Shown here piece after piece: positions 12,777 through 13,867 of a stretch of 13,867 bases of DNA (the first letter of the stretch is position 1; each line of letters starts with the position of its first letter). Below the pieces are notes generated by a model, which worked only from the letters and a program-made list of their open reading frames with translations, did no database searches and had not been told where the DNA came from. The DNA is from JBBDSU01 sp040904825 (GTDB taxonomy: Bacteria; Actinomycetota; Nitriliruptoria; Nitriliruptorales; Nitriliruptoraceae): the NCBI GenBank assembly GCA_040904825.1, contig JBBDSU010000001.1:1-13867 (forward strand), written 5' to 3'. Made by a program: the position numbers and the translations under genes.

Positions 12777-13787
12777 TTGAGGTTGCGCCTGCGGATCGTC
12801 GCGCTCGGACTGCTCGTCGTCTGGTTGCCAGCTGCCACCGGTGAGGGCAGTTGGGTCGCGATGGATCTCGATCAGGCGCGTCTGCAGGCTGATGAAGCCA
12901 GGGACGAACTCGATGAACTCACTCGTCGATACGAGGTCACCTTCAGTGCCCTTGAGGAGGCGCGTGACGAGTTCGCGGCGCTCGCCTACCGCGAAATCGA
13001 GTTGAACGCCGAAGCAGCCGCGATCGATGCGCAGCTCAACAACCGGGCGCGACGAGCGTTCATGCACGGATCGACTCGTGTACTCGATTCGCTGCTGACC
13101 GCGACCGAGCCGACGACGGCGATTCAGCGAGCCAGCCTGTTCGCGACGGTCTACGACCGCGAAAGCGCAGGCTTGGAGGATGTGCTCGCCGTGCGGACAG
13201 CGTTGGATCAGACTCGGGCGTTGGCCCGCGACCAACAGGAACGCTTGTCTGTTCTTGCCGCTGAGCTGGCGGAAGCGCAGCGTGTGCTTGAGGCCAGGTT
13301 CGAAGTGGCCCAGCAGACAGTCCAGTCGATCGAACAGATGGCTGAGCGTCAGCGAACGATCAATCGTGGTTCGCAGCAAGGCGTCTATGCGTGCCCGCTC
13401 GATCCCGAGGTGACCCACTTCATCGATTCATGGGGCTTCGCGCGGTCGGGCGGCCGGCGGCATAAGGGCACTGACATCATGGGTCCGATGGGTGCGCCTG
13501 TGTTCGCATTCACTGCCGGTGTCATCCAGCGGCACTACAACAGCCAGCTCGGTGGCTTGATGCTGTACCTGCGCGGTGACGATGGTTCGACCTACCTCTA
13601 CACGCACCTGCAGGGCTTTGCGGCGCGCGGCGCTCCCGGAACGCGAGTTGCCGCCGGTGAACACATCGCGTTCAACGGCAACACTGGCAATGCCAGGGGA
13701 GGCGCGCCACACATCCACTTCGAACGCCACCCAGGCGGCGGTGCAGCCGTCAATCCCTACTCGTGGCTCGTGGCTGCGTGCTTCTGA
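12777..13787 (+). CDS. Secreted coiled-coil M23 (LytM) peptidoglycan endopeptidase, paralog 3
   Basis: 336 residues from TTG 12777. GTG 12771 or ATG 12714 (357 aa) are in-frame alternatives, but only 12777 has a well-spaced GGAG and gives a clean signal segment (RLRLRIVALGLLVVWLPAA). The coiled coil spans about 30-200, again with an inner HGSTRVLDSLL segment. The LytM domain spans about 206-336. Zinc ligands are His229 and Asp233 (HKGTD) and His312 and His314 (HIHFERH), with His277 as catalytic histidine. Cys206 and Cys335 match the other paralogs. It is the most divergent of the three: after the first Cys it has PLDPEVTHFIDSWG where the others have IFD.AFRFRDTWG. It lies 252 bp after paralog 2 with a structured leader, so it may have its own control. 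Predicted active, acting on the cell wall outside the membrane. Confidence 0.9.
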   Translation: MRLRLRIVALGLLVVWLPAATGEGSWVAMDLDQARLQADEARDELDELTRRYEVTFSALEEARDEFAALAYREIELNAEAAAIDAQLNNRARRAFMHGSTRVLDSLLTATEPTTAIQRASLFATVYDRESAGLEDVLAVRTALDQTRALARDQQERLSVLAAELAEAQRVLEARFEVAQQTVQSIEQMAERQRTINRGSQQGVYACPLDPEVTHFIDSWGFARSGGRRHKGTDIMGPMGAPVFAFTAGVIQRHYNSQLGGLMLYLRGDDGSTYLYTHLQGFAARGAPGTRVAAGEHIAFNGNTGNARGGAPHIHFERHPGGGAAVNPYSWLVAACF

Positions 13788-13830
13788 CGTGGGCGCCTGG
13801 CTGGCGTCACCCAGTGCGCTGACACGGCGT

Positions 13831-13858
13831 AGGCTTCCGCTTCATTGTTCGAAAGCCT
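13831..13858 (+). terminator. Hairpin after the last M23 gene (weak terminator candidate)
   Basis: AGGCTT (13831-13836) and AAGCCT (13853-13858) form a perfect 6-bp stem with a 16-nt loop, 43 bp after the stop codon, followed by TCCTG with no T-tract. Confidence 0.3.
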
Positions 13859-13867
13859 TCCTGTGCG

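Noticed and set aside
1..13867. tRNA, rRNA or insertion-sequence genes
   Set aside because: No cloverleaf with a T-loop motif, no rRNA-like blocks, no transposase-like protein and no terminal inverted repeats with target duplications were seen.

Overview
The window is GC-rich DNA whose coding frames have G/C-rich third positions. GTG and TTG starts, purine-rich Shine-Dalgarno (SD) sites, an inositol-3-phosphate synthase and secreted coiled-coil/M23 peptidases all fit an Actinomycetota genome. A marine or freshwater acidimicrobial-type lineage is my guess and is not proven. Two runs of exactly 100 N (8697-8796 and 11319-11418) mark scaffold gaps of unknown size, so this is a draft assembly.

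Layout. Bases 1-3183 (+) hold a large single-pass membrane protein whose frame is still open at the left edge. It has a long low-complexity repeat-bearing cytoplasmic part, one membrane helix and a beta-propeller-like outside part. At 3360-4880 (+) lies inositol-3-phosphate synthase with an unusual Gly/Ser-rich N-terminal tail. A co-directional minus-strand group follows, read right to left: class II fumarase (8441-7050), a calcineurin-like metallophosphoesterase (6862-5780) and an isochorismatase-family cysteine hydrolase (5737-5087). After a divergent, repeat-filled and gapped intergenic region comes an unrecognised membrane-anchored protein (8869-9675, +). A 523-bp region then carries a candidate 40-codon Cys-rich small ORF and several hairpins. 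It leads into three tandem paralogous secreted M23 peptidases with N-terminal coiled coils (10199-11227, 11466-12524, 12777-13787, all +).

How the genes fit together. The three M23 proteins share one architecture: signal segment, long helical coiled coil, LytM domain with intact zinc ligands, and two conserved cysteines. They are most simply a duplicated set of peptidoglycan endopeptidases of the EnvC/PcsB/RipC general plan. The membrane proteins at 1-3183 and 8869-9675 may also act at the envelope. Fumarase and inositol-phosphate synthase are housekeeping metabolism.

The most unusual feature is that most gene junctions carry a private short tandem repeat, with units of 12, 13, 18, 18, 18, 22-23, 30, 36 and about 46 bp. 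Several touch stop codons, an SD site or a start codon, and both assembly gaps fall inside such arrays.
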